From NCBI RefSeq assembly GCF_014203855.1, contig NZ_JACHJV010000001.1, positions 4,092,001 to 4,156,000 of the forward strand: 64,000 nt of DNA, in the 5' to 3' direction. A model generated the notes under the pieces. It saw only the letters and a program-made list of their open reading frames with translations. It searched no databases and was not told the DNA's origin. Position 1 is the stretch's first letter; each line of letters begins with the position of its first letter. Position numbers and translations under genes: made by a program. This document shows positions 31,925 through 38,990 of the stretch, piece after piece. The stretch comes from Kitasatospora kifunensis (GTDB lineage: Bacteria > Actinomycetota > Actinomycetes > Streptomycetales > Streptomycetaceae).

Positions 31925-33004
31925 GTGACGACCGAGGCGGCCGGCTCAGCAGCGCGGCCCGGAGCGGCAGCCGGCCCGGGAACGGGACCAGGAGCGGGCG
32001 CGGCAGTCGAAGGTGTGGCGCTGCCCACCGCAGTTCCGGTGCCCGGTGAGGCGGCCCGCACGCTGTACCTCTCGATCCTGGGCGAGGGCGGCCGACTGCC
32101 GATGAGCGAGGTGGGCGCCGCCGAGCAGGCCCTGGTCGCGGAGCTGATCGACCTCGGTCTGCTGACCGCCGTGCCCGAGCAGTCCTGCTACACGGCGGTC
32201 AACCCGCGCGCGGTCGGCAGCCGGCTGAGCGAGGAACTGCGCTCCGCCGGCACCCGCCTGCTGGTCCAGGCCCAGGAGATGCCCGCGCTGCTGGAGGACC
32301 TCACCCGGGCCTACGACCTGACGCCCCGCAAGGTGGACCGCTCCGGCGAGGTGCGGCACCTGCACGGCGCCGAGGAGATCGCGCTGCTGCTCGACCGGCT
32401 GAGCGCCGAGGCACGCGAGGAGATCCTCTCCGCCCAGCCCGGTGACCCGGTCTCCTCCCGCGTGCTGGACTCCGCCTTCGCCCGGGCCAGTTGGCTCCTG
32501 GCGAAGGGTGGTTCGGTCCGCTCGCTCTACGAGCCGGCCGCCCGGTCCGATGTGCCGACCGCCGCCTACGTGCTGGCCGCCACCGAACTCGGTGTCCGGT
32601 TCCGGGTGTTGGGCGAGTCGTTCAAGCGGATGCTGATCTTCGACCGCAGCACTGTGCTGATCCCCAGCGGCCCCGACTACGCCAGCGCCGCCCTGGTCGA
32701 GGATCCGGCCGTGGTGGCCTTCCTGGTGGGCATGTTCGAACGCGACTGGCAGCGCGCCGAGCCCGCCCAGTGGAACGCCGCCACCCCCGACGCCGTCGGC
32801 CTGCCGGTGCACGCCCAGGTCGGGCGACTGCTCGCGCAGGGCCTGACCCAGCGCATGGTCGCCAGCCGCCTCGGCCTGAGCGAGCGCACGGTGGCCGGCC
32901 ACATCTCCCGCCTGCGCGAGCTGTACGACGCCCAGACGCTCTTCCAGTTGGGGTGGTTGATGCGGGCCGCGGAGGGCGATTCGAAGGGCGAGGTGGGCAG
33001 GTGA
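31925..33004 (+). CDS. TrmB/LuxR-like regulator B (paralog)
   Basis: 359 aa, GTG start with GGGGGAG six bases upstream. A disordered Ala/Gly/Pro head (residues 1-38) precedes the shared layout: LYLSILGEGGRLPMSEV, ELIDLGLLTAV, then EILSAQPG, SLYEPAARSDVPTAAY and FKRMLIFDRSTVLIP. It ends in the LuxR-type HTH LGLSERTVAGHISRLRELYDAQTLFQLGWLM. Its stop overlaps the GTG of regulator C (GTGA), so the two are co-translated and could form a heteromer. Confidence 0.85.
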   Translation: MTTEAAGSAARPGAAAGPGTGPGAGAAVEGVALPTAVPVPGEAARTLYLSILGEGGRLPMSEVGAAEQALVAELIDLGLLTAVPEQSCYTAVNPRAVGSRLSEELRSAGTRLLVQAQEMPALLEDLTRAYDLTPRKVDRSGEVRHLHGAEEIALLLDRLSAEAREEILSAQPGDPVSSRVLDSAFARASWLLAKGGSVRSLYEPAARSDVPTAAYVLAATELGVRFRVLGESFKRMLIFDRSTVLIPSGPDYASAALVEDPAVVAFLVGMFERDWQRAEPAQWNAATPDAVGLPVHAQVGRLLAQGLTQRMVASRLGLSERTVAGHISRLRELYDAQTLFQLGWLMRAAEGDSKGEVGR

Positions 33005-33981
33005 GTCCGGTGCCGGGAGACGGCGGGGAGGCCGTCGCGCCGCTGCTGCCGGATGGTCAGGCGCGGGAGTTGTACCTGACGCTGCTGGCGCAGAGTGGGC
33101 TGTTCCGGATCGAGGATGTCTCGCCCGATCAACTCCTGGCGTTCGAACAGCTCCTGGCCGCAGGTCTGGCGGTCAGGGAGCACAACGACATGTGCTGGCT
33201 GGTGAATCCGCGCACGGTCGCTACCCGGCTCAGCGCGGAGCTACGGACCGTTGGCCTGGAGCTGTTTGCGCGGGCACAGGAGCCGTCGGCCGCCTTGGCC
33301 GATCTGGCGCAGGCCTATGACAGTGCGTCACGTCCCTCGATCGCCCCGAACGTGGTCCAGCGCCTGGATGAGCCTGAGCATGTTCAGCAACGTGTGGACC
33401 AGTTGGCTCTGGCCTGCGAGCGAGAGATCCTCAGCATGCAGCCTGGTGGTGCGCGCCCGGCGGAGTTTCTGCCGTACCTCGGGCCTGCGGTTCGGGACTG
33501 GCGCGAGCGTGGCATCGCACTGCGGACGATCTATCAGCCGGGTGCGCGCTCTGATCCCGGCACGGCCGCCTATGCGGCGTACGCCACCGGCCTGGGTGCT
33601 CGGATCCGGGTGCTGGAAGAGGACTTCCGACGGGTGCTGGTCTTCGACCGCACGACGGCCGTGGTGGCCGCCCACAACGACGATCTGGGGGCCTCGTTCA
33701 TCGAGGATCCGGTGCTGGTGGAGCTCGTGGTGGCCGGTTTCGAGCGGGACTGGGTGCGGGCGGAGCCGGTGCGCTGGGAGCCGCCCGCCGACGCCGCGGG
33801 GCCGCTGCCCGCGCTGCTCGTCCAGGGGCTGACACAGCGGGCGATCGCGACCCGATTGGGGTTGAGCGAGCGCACGGTCGCGGCGCAGATCGCCGCGTTG
33901 CGCGAAAAGTATGACGCCGAGACGCTCTTCCAGCTGGGGTGGCTGATGCATGCCGACAGTCAGTCGCCCAGCCGGGACTGA
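33001..33981 (+). CDS. TrmB/LuxR-like regulator C (paralog, coupled to B)
   Basis: 326 aa from GTG at 33001, four-base overlap with regulator B. Same order of parts: LYLTLLAQSGLFRIEDV, MCWLVNPRTVATRL, then EILSMQPGGARPAEF, TIYQPGARSDPGTAAY and FRRVLVFDRTTAVVA. The HTH is LGLSERTVAAQIAALREKYDAETLFQLGWLM. It lacks the Ala/Pro head of regulator B. The tail is short (HADSQSPSRD). Regulators B and C read as a recent duplication, since the HTH and the middle motifs are collinear. Confidence 0.85.
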   Translation: MSPVPGDGGEAVAPLLPDGQARELYLTLLAQSGLFRIEDVSPDQLLAFEQLLAAGLAVREHNDMCWLVNPRTVATRLSAELRTVGLELFARAQEPSAALADLAQAYDSASRPSIAPNVVQRLDEPEHVQQRVDQLALACEREILSMQPGGARPAEFLPYLGPAVRDWRERGIALRTIYQPGARSDPGTAAYAAYATGLGARIRVLEEDFRRVLVFDRTTAVVAAHNDDLGASFIEDPVLVELVVAGFERDWVRAEPVRWEPPADAAGPLPALLVQGLTQRAIATRLGLSERTVAAQIAALREKYDAETLFQLGWLMHADSQSPSRD

Positions 33982-34029
33982 CCGGCAGTCCGCCGCCGCC
34001 GTCGGCGGACTGGTGCCCGATGCGGGCGC

Positions 34030-34662
34030 TCAGCCGGTGGCCGCGCCGCTGTTCGGCCAGGCGCCGTACGAGTCCGCCCGCGAGACGCGCGGGGTGGTGG
34101 TCGGCTTGAACTGCTCGCCGGGCGCGGTCCAGAAGCCCTCACGCAGCGACAGCGCCATGCCGGCCCAGTCGAGCGCGGTCTCCACGATGTGGCGCAGGCT
34201 CTCCTGCGACCAGGTGTCGTCGAAGACCAGCGGGAGGACCGGGGCGACCTGCTCGATGGTGGCGATCAGCGGGTTGTGCGTGATCGCCTCGTCCACCAGC
34301 AGCACGATCGGCTTGCGCAGCGCGGAGCCCCAGCCGAGCTCGAGCGAGACACCGGCCGACAGCGGCGAGCCGACGTAGGCGAAGACCAGGTCGGCGGTCT
34401 GCATGGCGCGGAAGTCCGAGGGCACGCGAGGCTCCGGTGCGCGGCCCTCCACCGTCCAGGCATCACTGTGGTGCGCGCTGAAGACGGCGGCACCGCTGTG
34501 CAGCAGCGAGCTGCGCAGCGCGGTCAGCCGGGTCCGGCTGGCCAGCGTCACGACGCTGTCGGCCGGCCCGGTCAGCCGCATGAGCGGCGCGGCGAGGAAG
34601 ACACGGGCCCGGCGACCTTCGGGGGCCTGGGCTGCGTGTTGGCGCATGTACGGCTCACTCAT
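34030..34662 (-). CDS. Nucleoside 2-deoxyribosyltransferase-like protein
   Basis: 210 aa from ATG at 34662. The central Rossmann-like segment ARVFLAAPLMRL, HHSDAWT, DFRAMQTADLVFAYVGSPLSAGVSLELGWGSALRKPI resembles the NDT family. The catalytic Glu would be in SLELGW and the Asp in DFRAMQTADLV. In this family the reaction is exchange of bases on deoxyribose, but many members are non-catalytic nucleotide-sensor domains. It opens away from the DIRWD peptide gene, and the two TGTCAT dyads lie in the shared 453-bp gap. It may be part of the same system. Confidence 0.7.
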   Translation of the reverse strand: MSEPYMRQHAAQAPEGRRARVFLAAPLMRLTGPADSVVTLASRTRLTALRSSLLHSGAAVFSAHHSDAWTVEGRAPEPRVPSDFRAMQTADLVFAYVGSPLSAGVSLELGWGSALRKPIVLLVDEAITHNPLIATIEQVAPVLPLVFDDTWSQESLRHIVETALDWAGMALSLREGFWTAPGEQFKPTTTPRVSRADSYGAWPNSGAATG

Positions 34663-34874
34663 GGCGATGGCTCCGGGGGAGATGAGGTGAACCCGGCCAG
34701 CCGTGGTGTTCTGGCCGGTGGCACTGCGGGTGACACAGGCGGGGATTGCAGTGATTCGCTGGTCCTCGAAGGATTGTTGAAATCTTTTCTGCTCGCCTGG
34801 GTCGGGAGACGTTGCGTCAGACTGCTGCTATTGATCGTCTCCGCTTGGGCCGGTTCCAGTCCACAGGGTCGGTA

Positions 34875-34905
34875 TGTCATCTCGCTGTCTGGCGTTTGGA
34901 TGACA
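34875..34905. promoter_or_regulatory. Dyad 1, TGTCAT-N19-ATGACA
   Basis: TGTCAT (34875-34880) and ATGACA (34900-34905) are perfect complements with 19 bases between; extending inward gives TGTCATC/GATGACA. The spacer starts CTCGCTGTCTGGC, nearly the same as in dyad 2. It lies between the NDT-like and peptide genes. Best read as an operator for one of the neighbouring regulators; that is inference. Confidence 0.55.
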
Positions 34906-34945
34906 CCATCCCGCTACCGGGTCGACCGCGCCGCACTGTCCAGGG

Positions 34946-34980
34946 CCTGTCATCTTTCTGCCTGGCAGAACTATGACAGG
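34946..34980. promoter_or_regulatory. Dyad 2, TGTCAT-N19-ATGACA with longer arms
   Basis: TGTCAT (34948-34953) and ATGACA (34973-34978), again 19 bases apart; outward the arms extend to GCCTGTCAT/ATGACAGGC. The spacer CTTTCTGCCTGGC matches dyad 1. Centres of the two dyads are 73 bp apart, close to seven helical turns, so one protein could bind both on one DNA face. A further ATGACA is at 35098-35103, next to the peptide ribosome site. Confidence 0.55.
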
Positions 34981-35115
34981 CATGAAGTGAGGCCTGAGCC
35001 TTGCTTCGAGTCATGGCAATGGCTTTGATAATCCATTGACCGTCCCAATCCGGCCAATGGAAGTGCCAGAGCCGGGCAGACAATGTCTATCAGGTTCATG
35101 ACAAGGAGTCACCAC

Positions 35116-35349
35116 ATGCGCCGTGCAACCCGGTCTGTGATACGCGCGCTTGTCGCTGGTTCCATTGCGGGTGGGGCTCTAGTGGCAGTTGTCGGCACCT
35201 CGGCCCTGTTCTCCGGACCCGCCTCCAGCTCAGCTGCTCAGCACGGCAATGGGTCCACCCATGCTGTTGTGCAGGCCGCCGATATCCGCTGGGACGTCGC
35301 CGGGGCTCGGCTTCCGGCCAGCGCGCCGAGCGACATCCGCTGGGACTGA
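35116..35349 (+). CDS. Small secreted peptide with two DIRWD motifs
   Basis: 77 aa from ATG at 35116; AAGGAG 8 nt upstream decides this start over an ATG at 35083. A Sec-type signal (residues 1-41: basic RRATRSVIR, hydrophobic ALVAGSIAGGALVAVVG, small residues ending ASSSAAQ) precedes a 35-residue tail. DIRWD occurs at residues 56-60 and again as the very last residues 73-77. The repeats are identical but their flanks differ, and both are written with the codons GAC/GAT-ATC-CGC-TGG-GAC. Processing would free two short WD-ending peptides. It faces regulator D tail to tail. No known family recognised. Confidence 0.75.
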   Translation: MRRATRSVIRALVAGSIAGGALVAVVGTSALFSGPASSSAAQHGNGSTHAVVQAADIRWDVAGARLPASAPSDIRWD

Positions 35350-35421
35350 GTGCTCACGGCCAGGTGGCCGTTGCGCGTCCCGACGGCTGCCGGGACGGAC
35401 GGCTCGGCGGGGCCGGGCGCG

Positions 35422-36471
35422 TCAGACGTCCTTCTCCGGGGCCCCGTCCTCGTCCGTGTCCTCATAGAGGATCTCGGGGGAGTTGAGGGCCATCCGCCAG
35501 CCGAGCTGGAAGAGCGTCTCCGAGCCGTACTCCTCGCGGAAGTCGGCGATGTGCCTGGCCAGCGTCCGCTCACTGATCCCCAGGTTGCGCGCTATGACCC
35601 GGTGACCGAGGCCCTGCGTCATCATGCGCAGGATGTTGCCGCGCAGGCGGGATATCACCTCGGGTGGCACCTCGGTGGCGCCGAGGAAGGGGCTTGCGCG
35701 CTCCCAGAGCCGCTCGAAGGAGTCGAGCAGATAGCCGACGATCGCCGGGTCGCTGACGAAGGCGGCTTCCTGGGTGGTGCCCTGGAAGGGGATCACCGCG
35801 ATGCGCCGGTCGAAGACGAAGAGCCGGGTAAACGGTTCTTCTAGGGTCCTGACCTCGGCGCCGGCTTCCGTCATCTCCTCGACGTACTGTCTGGTGGGAG
35901 CGGAGTAGCGAGCACTGGGGTGGTAGATGATCCGCCGGGTCACGCCGCGCCGCAGCCGTGACAGGTCATCCTCCAGGGTTCCCTTGAGCTGCAGTAGGGA
36001 CTGGCGTCGGCTGCCACCGGGCTGAGCGGTGAGAAGCTCGGATTCCACGCTCCCGGAGAGCGCTTCAAGCCGCTGGTTGATCTCGACGAGTCCGTGGATG
36101 TGCTCGACGGAGCCGCCCGGGTGGAATGGCCGTTCCAGCGACTGATAGGCGTGACCCAGCTCCTGCATGGCAACCGGCACTGCGACCGCCTGGGAAAGCA
36201 GAGCCAGCGCTTGCTTCTGCCACGCGGAACTGAGCTGGTTGGCCAGCCGATTCGGGTCGGTGACGCTGGCGATCTCGGGTTTTCCTTGGCTCAGAACCAA
36301 TAGACCCAGCCCGGCCAGCTCGTTCTTGGCACTATCCAGCTTCGGATCGCCCACTTCCAAGCTGCCGCCGGCTGCGACCACTCGGAGATAGAGGGACTTG
36401 GCCTCGGCAGAAATGAACTCGCTGTGTTCACTGGCTACTTCGGGCCGGGTCCCGTTGCCGTGCGGACGCAT
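35422..36471 (-). CDS. TrmB/LuxR-like regulator D (paralog, convergent with the DIRWD gene)
   Basis: 349 aa from ATG at 36471, AAGGGGG upstream; an ATG at 36504 is less well placed. It has the same parts as regulators A-C: LYLRVVAAGGSLEVGD, then ELLTAQPGGSRRQSL, IIYHPSARYSAPTRQY, FTRLFVFDRRIAVIP and the HTH LGISERTLARHIADFREEYGSETLFQLGWRM. The middle domain is more diverged, with an acidic tail EDTDEDGAPEKDV. The gene ends about 70 bp from the DIRWD stop on the opposite strand. It is the regulator closest to the peptide gene. Confidence 0.83.
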   Translation of the reverse strand: MRPHGNGTRPEVASEHSEFISAEAKSLYLRVVAAGGSLEVGDPKLDSAKNELAGLGLLVLSQGKPEIASVTDPNRLANQLSSAWQKQALALLSQAVAVPVAMQELGHAYQSLERPFHPGGSVEHIHGLVEINQRLEALSGSVESELLTAQPGGSRRQSLLQLKGTLEDDLSRLRRGVTRRIIYHPSARYSAPTRQYVEEMTEAGAEVRTLEEPFTRLFVFDRRIAVIPFQGTTQEAAFVSDPAIVGYLLDSFERLWERASPFLGATEVPPEVISRLRGNILRMMTQGLGHRVIARNLGISERTLARHIADFREEYGSETLFQLGWRMALNSPEILYEDTDEDGAPEKDV

Positions 36472-36593
36472 CCTCAAGTTCCCCCTTCCCGGCCACTCAG
36501 CCACCGCTCATCGGGCTGCAACTCTACGCACTTCGGCCATGAGTTGGCACCCCACCGCAAGGGTGGGGTGCCGGTCGCCCGAGCGCAGCTCAA

Positions 36594-37115
36594 CTACCGC
36601 CGGGGTCGCCAGACCACCAGTGCGCTGGACTGCTGCGCCGGCTGGTACGGCACCAGGTCCCGCCGGTAGGAGGCGTGCACCGCTGCCTCCCGGGCCTGCA
36701 GGGCGGCACCGGCACCCTCCACCGCGCTGGCCAGCTCGGCCACCCTGGCCTGCAGGGCGGCGACCTGGTTCTCCAGCTCGATGATCCGCTTGATTCCCGC
36801 CAGGTTGATGCCCTCGTCCTGGGAGAGCCGCTGCACCTCGCGCAACTGCTGGATGTCGCGGGCCGAGTAGCGCCGCCCGCCGCCGCCGGTGCGGTCGGGG
36901 CAGACCAGGCCGAGGCGGTCGTACTGCCGCAGGGTCTGCGGGTGCAGGCCGGAGAGCTCGGCGGCCACCGAGATCACGTAGACCGGGGTCTCCTCGGTGA
37001 GCACGTAGTGCGGGCCCGGCTGCCCGGCCCGGCGCGGCCGGGCGCCGGGGCCGCCGGGCAGGCCCTCGCCCAGGCCGACGCCGATGGACTCGGCTCTCTT
37101 GTCGGAATCACGCAT
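36594..37115 (-). CDS. hspR: Heat-shock repressor HspR (MerR family)
   Basis: Represses dnaK and clpB by binding HAIR boxes, helped by DnaK. 173 aa from ATG at 37115. The MerR HTH (VISVAAELSGLHPQTLRQYDRLGLVCPDRTGGGGRRYS, residues about 47-85) is followed by a coiled coil (ELENQVAALQARVAELASAVEG). The first 36 residues are a disordered head longer than usual in HspR. It is the last gene of the dnaK operon, 6 bases after dnaJ. Confidence 0.95.
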   Translation of the reverse strand: MRDSDKRAESIGVGLGEGLPGGPGARPRRAGQPGPHYVLTEETPVYVISVAAELSGLHPQTLRQYDRLGLVCPDRTGGGGRRYSARDIQQLREVQRLSQDEGINLAGIKRIIELENQVAALQARVAELASAVEGAGAALQAREAAVHASYRRDLVPYQPAQQSSALVVWRPRR

Positions 37116-37121
37116 GTCAGG

Positions 37122-38270
37122 TCACGCTCCCTCCGCCGCCTTGAAGAGGGCGGCTCGCGGGTCCTCGGATGCAGTGGCGTCGCGGTACTGCTCCAGTGCG
37201 CTGAGGGCTTCCCCGCTGGTCTCCTGAGGAACCGTTACCTCGACGGTGACCAGCAGATCGCCCCGGGTGCCGTCCTTGCGGGTGGCACCCTTGCCGCGGG
37301 CCCGCAGGGTCAGGCCGTTGGCGCTGCCGGCCGGGAGCCGCAGTTTCACGGCCGGGCCGTTCAGGGTCGGTACGTCGATGGTCCCGCCGAGCGCGGCCTC
37401 GGGGAAGGAGACGGGGACGGTCACGGTCAGATTGTCGCCCTTGCGGCCGAAGACCGGGTGGGAGCTGACGTGCACGGTGACGAAGAGGTCACCGGGCTGG
37501 CCGCCGCGTTCGCCCTGGGCACCCTTGCCCTTGAGTCGGATCTTCTGGGCGTCCTGCACCCCGGCCGGGATGCGCACCTGCATGGTGCGGGCCGAGCTGG
37601 CCCGGCCGCTGCCGTGGCACTCGGTGCACGGGTCGTCGACGATCATGCCGCGGCCCTTGCAGTCGCGGCAGGGGTCGGAGAGCGCGAAGGCGCCCTGCCC
37701 GCGGCTGACGGTGCCGGCGCCGACGCAGGTCGGACAGACCCGGGGCGTGCTGCCGGCCTTGGCGCCGGTGCCGGAGCAGACCCGGCAGGCCGCCTGACTG
37801 GTCATCCGCAGCGGGACGGTGGCGCCGTCCACCGCCTCCTCGAAGCTGAGCGTGACCTCGGTCTCGACGTCGGCGCCGCGGCGCGGCTGGGCCTGACGGC
37901 CGCCGCGGTTGAACAGGCCACCGAACACGTCGCCGATGCCGCCACCGCCGCCGGTCTGCGCGCCGTTGAACAGGTCGCCGAAGTCGAAGCCGTAGCCGTT
38001 GGTGCCGGGGCCGCCCGAGCGCATACCGCCGGAGCCGAAGAGGCTGCGGGCCTCGTCGTACTCCTTGCGGCGCTTCTCGTCGGAGAGCACGTCATAGGCC
38101 TCGGAGATGTCCTTGAAGCGGTCCTCCGCCTTGGCGTCGCCCTTGTTGGCGTCCGGGTGGAACTCACGGGCGAGCTTGCGGTAGGTCTTCTTGATCTCCG
38201 CGGTGGTGGCGTCCTTGGGCACGCCGAGGACCTTGTAGTAGTCCTTCTCCACGTAGTCCTTCGTGCTCAT
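37122..38270 (-). CDS. dnaJ: Chaperone DnaJ (type I)
   Basis: 382 aa from ATG at 38270 (GGGAGG upstream). It stimulates DnaK ATPase and delivers substrate. J-domain with the HPD motif (REFHPDANKGD), a Gly-rich stretch (GSGGMRSGGPGTNGYGFDFGD), four zinc-finger repeats (CRVCSGTG, CPTCVGAG, CRDCKGRG, CTECHGSG) and the C-terminal substrate domains. All four CxxCxGxG-like motifs are complete. Lies between grpE and hspR. Confidence 0.97.
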   Translation of the reverse strand: MSTKDYVEKDYYKVLGVPKDATTAEIKKTYRKLAREFHPDANKGDAKAEDRFKDISEAYDVLSDEKRRKEYDEARSLFGSGGMRSGGPGTNGYGFDFGDLFNGAQTGGGGGIGDVFGGLFNRGGRQAQPRRGADVETEVTLSFEEAVDGATVPLRMTSQAACRVCSGTGAKAGSTPRVCPTCVGAGTVSRGQGAFALSDPCRDCKGRGMIVDDPCTECHGSGRASSARTMQVRIPAGVQDAQKIRLKGKGAQGERGGQPGDLFVTVHVSSHPVFGRKGDNLTVTVPVSFPEAALGGTIDVPTLNGPAVKLRLPAGSANGLTLRARGKGATRKDGTRGDLLVTVEVTVPQETSGEALSALEQYRDATASEDPRAALFKAAEGA

Positions 38271-38378
38271 GGCTGCTGCCACCTCCCGGGGTGGGTCGAA
38301 TCGGTGCTGTGGGTCGATACGGCGCTGCGGAGCCGCCCGTCACCGGAGGTGACGGGAGACCCCGCAGCGCACAGCGTG

Positions 38379-38990
38379 TCAGTTGTCGCCCGCACCGTCA
38401 GCCTCGGGGGCTGTGTCCGAGCTGTTGGCGGACGAGCCGCCAGCAGACGGCGCACCCGGCTGCGGTTCCGCGACGGCCACCATCGCCGGGCGGATGATCC
38501 GCTCGCCGATCCGGTAGCCGGGCTGCAGGACCTGGACACAGGTGTCCTCGGTGACGTCCGAGGAGTAGCTGTGCATCAGTGCCTCGTGCAGGTTCGGGTC
38601 GAAGGGCTCGCCCTCCTTGCCGAACTGCTGCAGGCCCAGCTTGGCGACGACCGTCTCCAGGTTGTCGGAGACCGACTTGAAGCCGCCGGTCACCTCGCCG
38701 TGCTCGCGGGCGCGGCCGATGTCGTCCAGCACCGGGATCAGGGTCTCCAGGATGTTGGAGACCGCGATCTCACGGACCGTCAGCCGGTCCCGCTCGACCC
38801 GCTTGCGGTAGTTCTGGTACTCGGCCTGCAGCCGCTGGAGGTCGGCGGTGCGCTCGGCCAGCTCGCGCTTGGCGGTCGCCAGGCTCTGCGAGTCATCGCC
38901 ACCGGTGGCCGTCTCCTCGGCGGCCGACAGCTCGGCCTCTTCGGCGTTGGAGTCGTCGCCGGGCTCCACGCCCTGCGCCTTCTCCGTCAT
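38379..38990 (-). CDS. grpE: Nucleotide exchange factor GrpE
   Basis: 203 aa. Coiled coil (QSLATAKRELAERTADLQRLQAEYQNYRKRVERD) followed by the beta domain (LIPVLDDIGRAREHGEVTGGFKSVSDNLETVVAKLG and GEPFDPNLHEALMHSY). Normal actinobacterial length with a Ser/Ala tail. Its ATG overlaps the dnaK stop (ATGA), so translation is coupled. It releases ADP from DnaK. Confidence 0.96.
   Translation of the reverse strand: MTEKAQGVEPGDDSNAEEAELSAAEETATGGDDSQSLATAKRELAERTADLQRLQAEYQNYRKRVERDRLTVREIAVSNILETLIPVLDDIGRAREHGEVTGGFKSVSDNLETVVAKLGLQQFGKEGEPFDPNLHEALMHSYSSDVTEDTCVQVLQPGYRIGERIIRPAMVAVAEPQPGAPSAGGSSANSSDTAPEADGAGDN

Noticed and set aside
31779..31928. 49-codon frame ending on the regulator B start
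   Set aside because: Overlap is suggestive of a leader, but the start has no good site and there are no homologs I can name.
34877..35083. Minus-strand 68-codon frame ahead of the DIRWD gene
   Set aside because: It covers the two dyads and has no family features.
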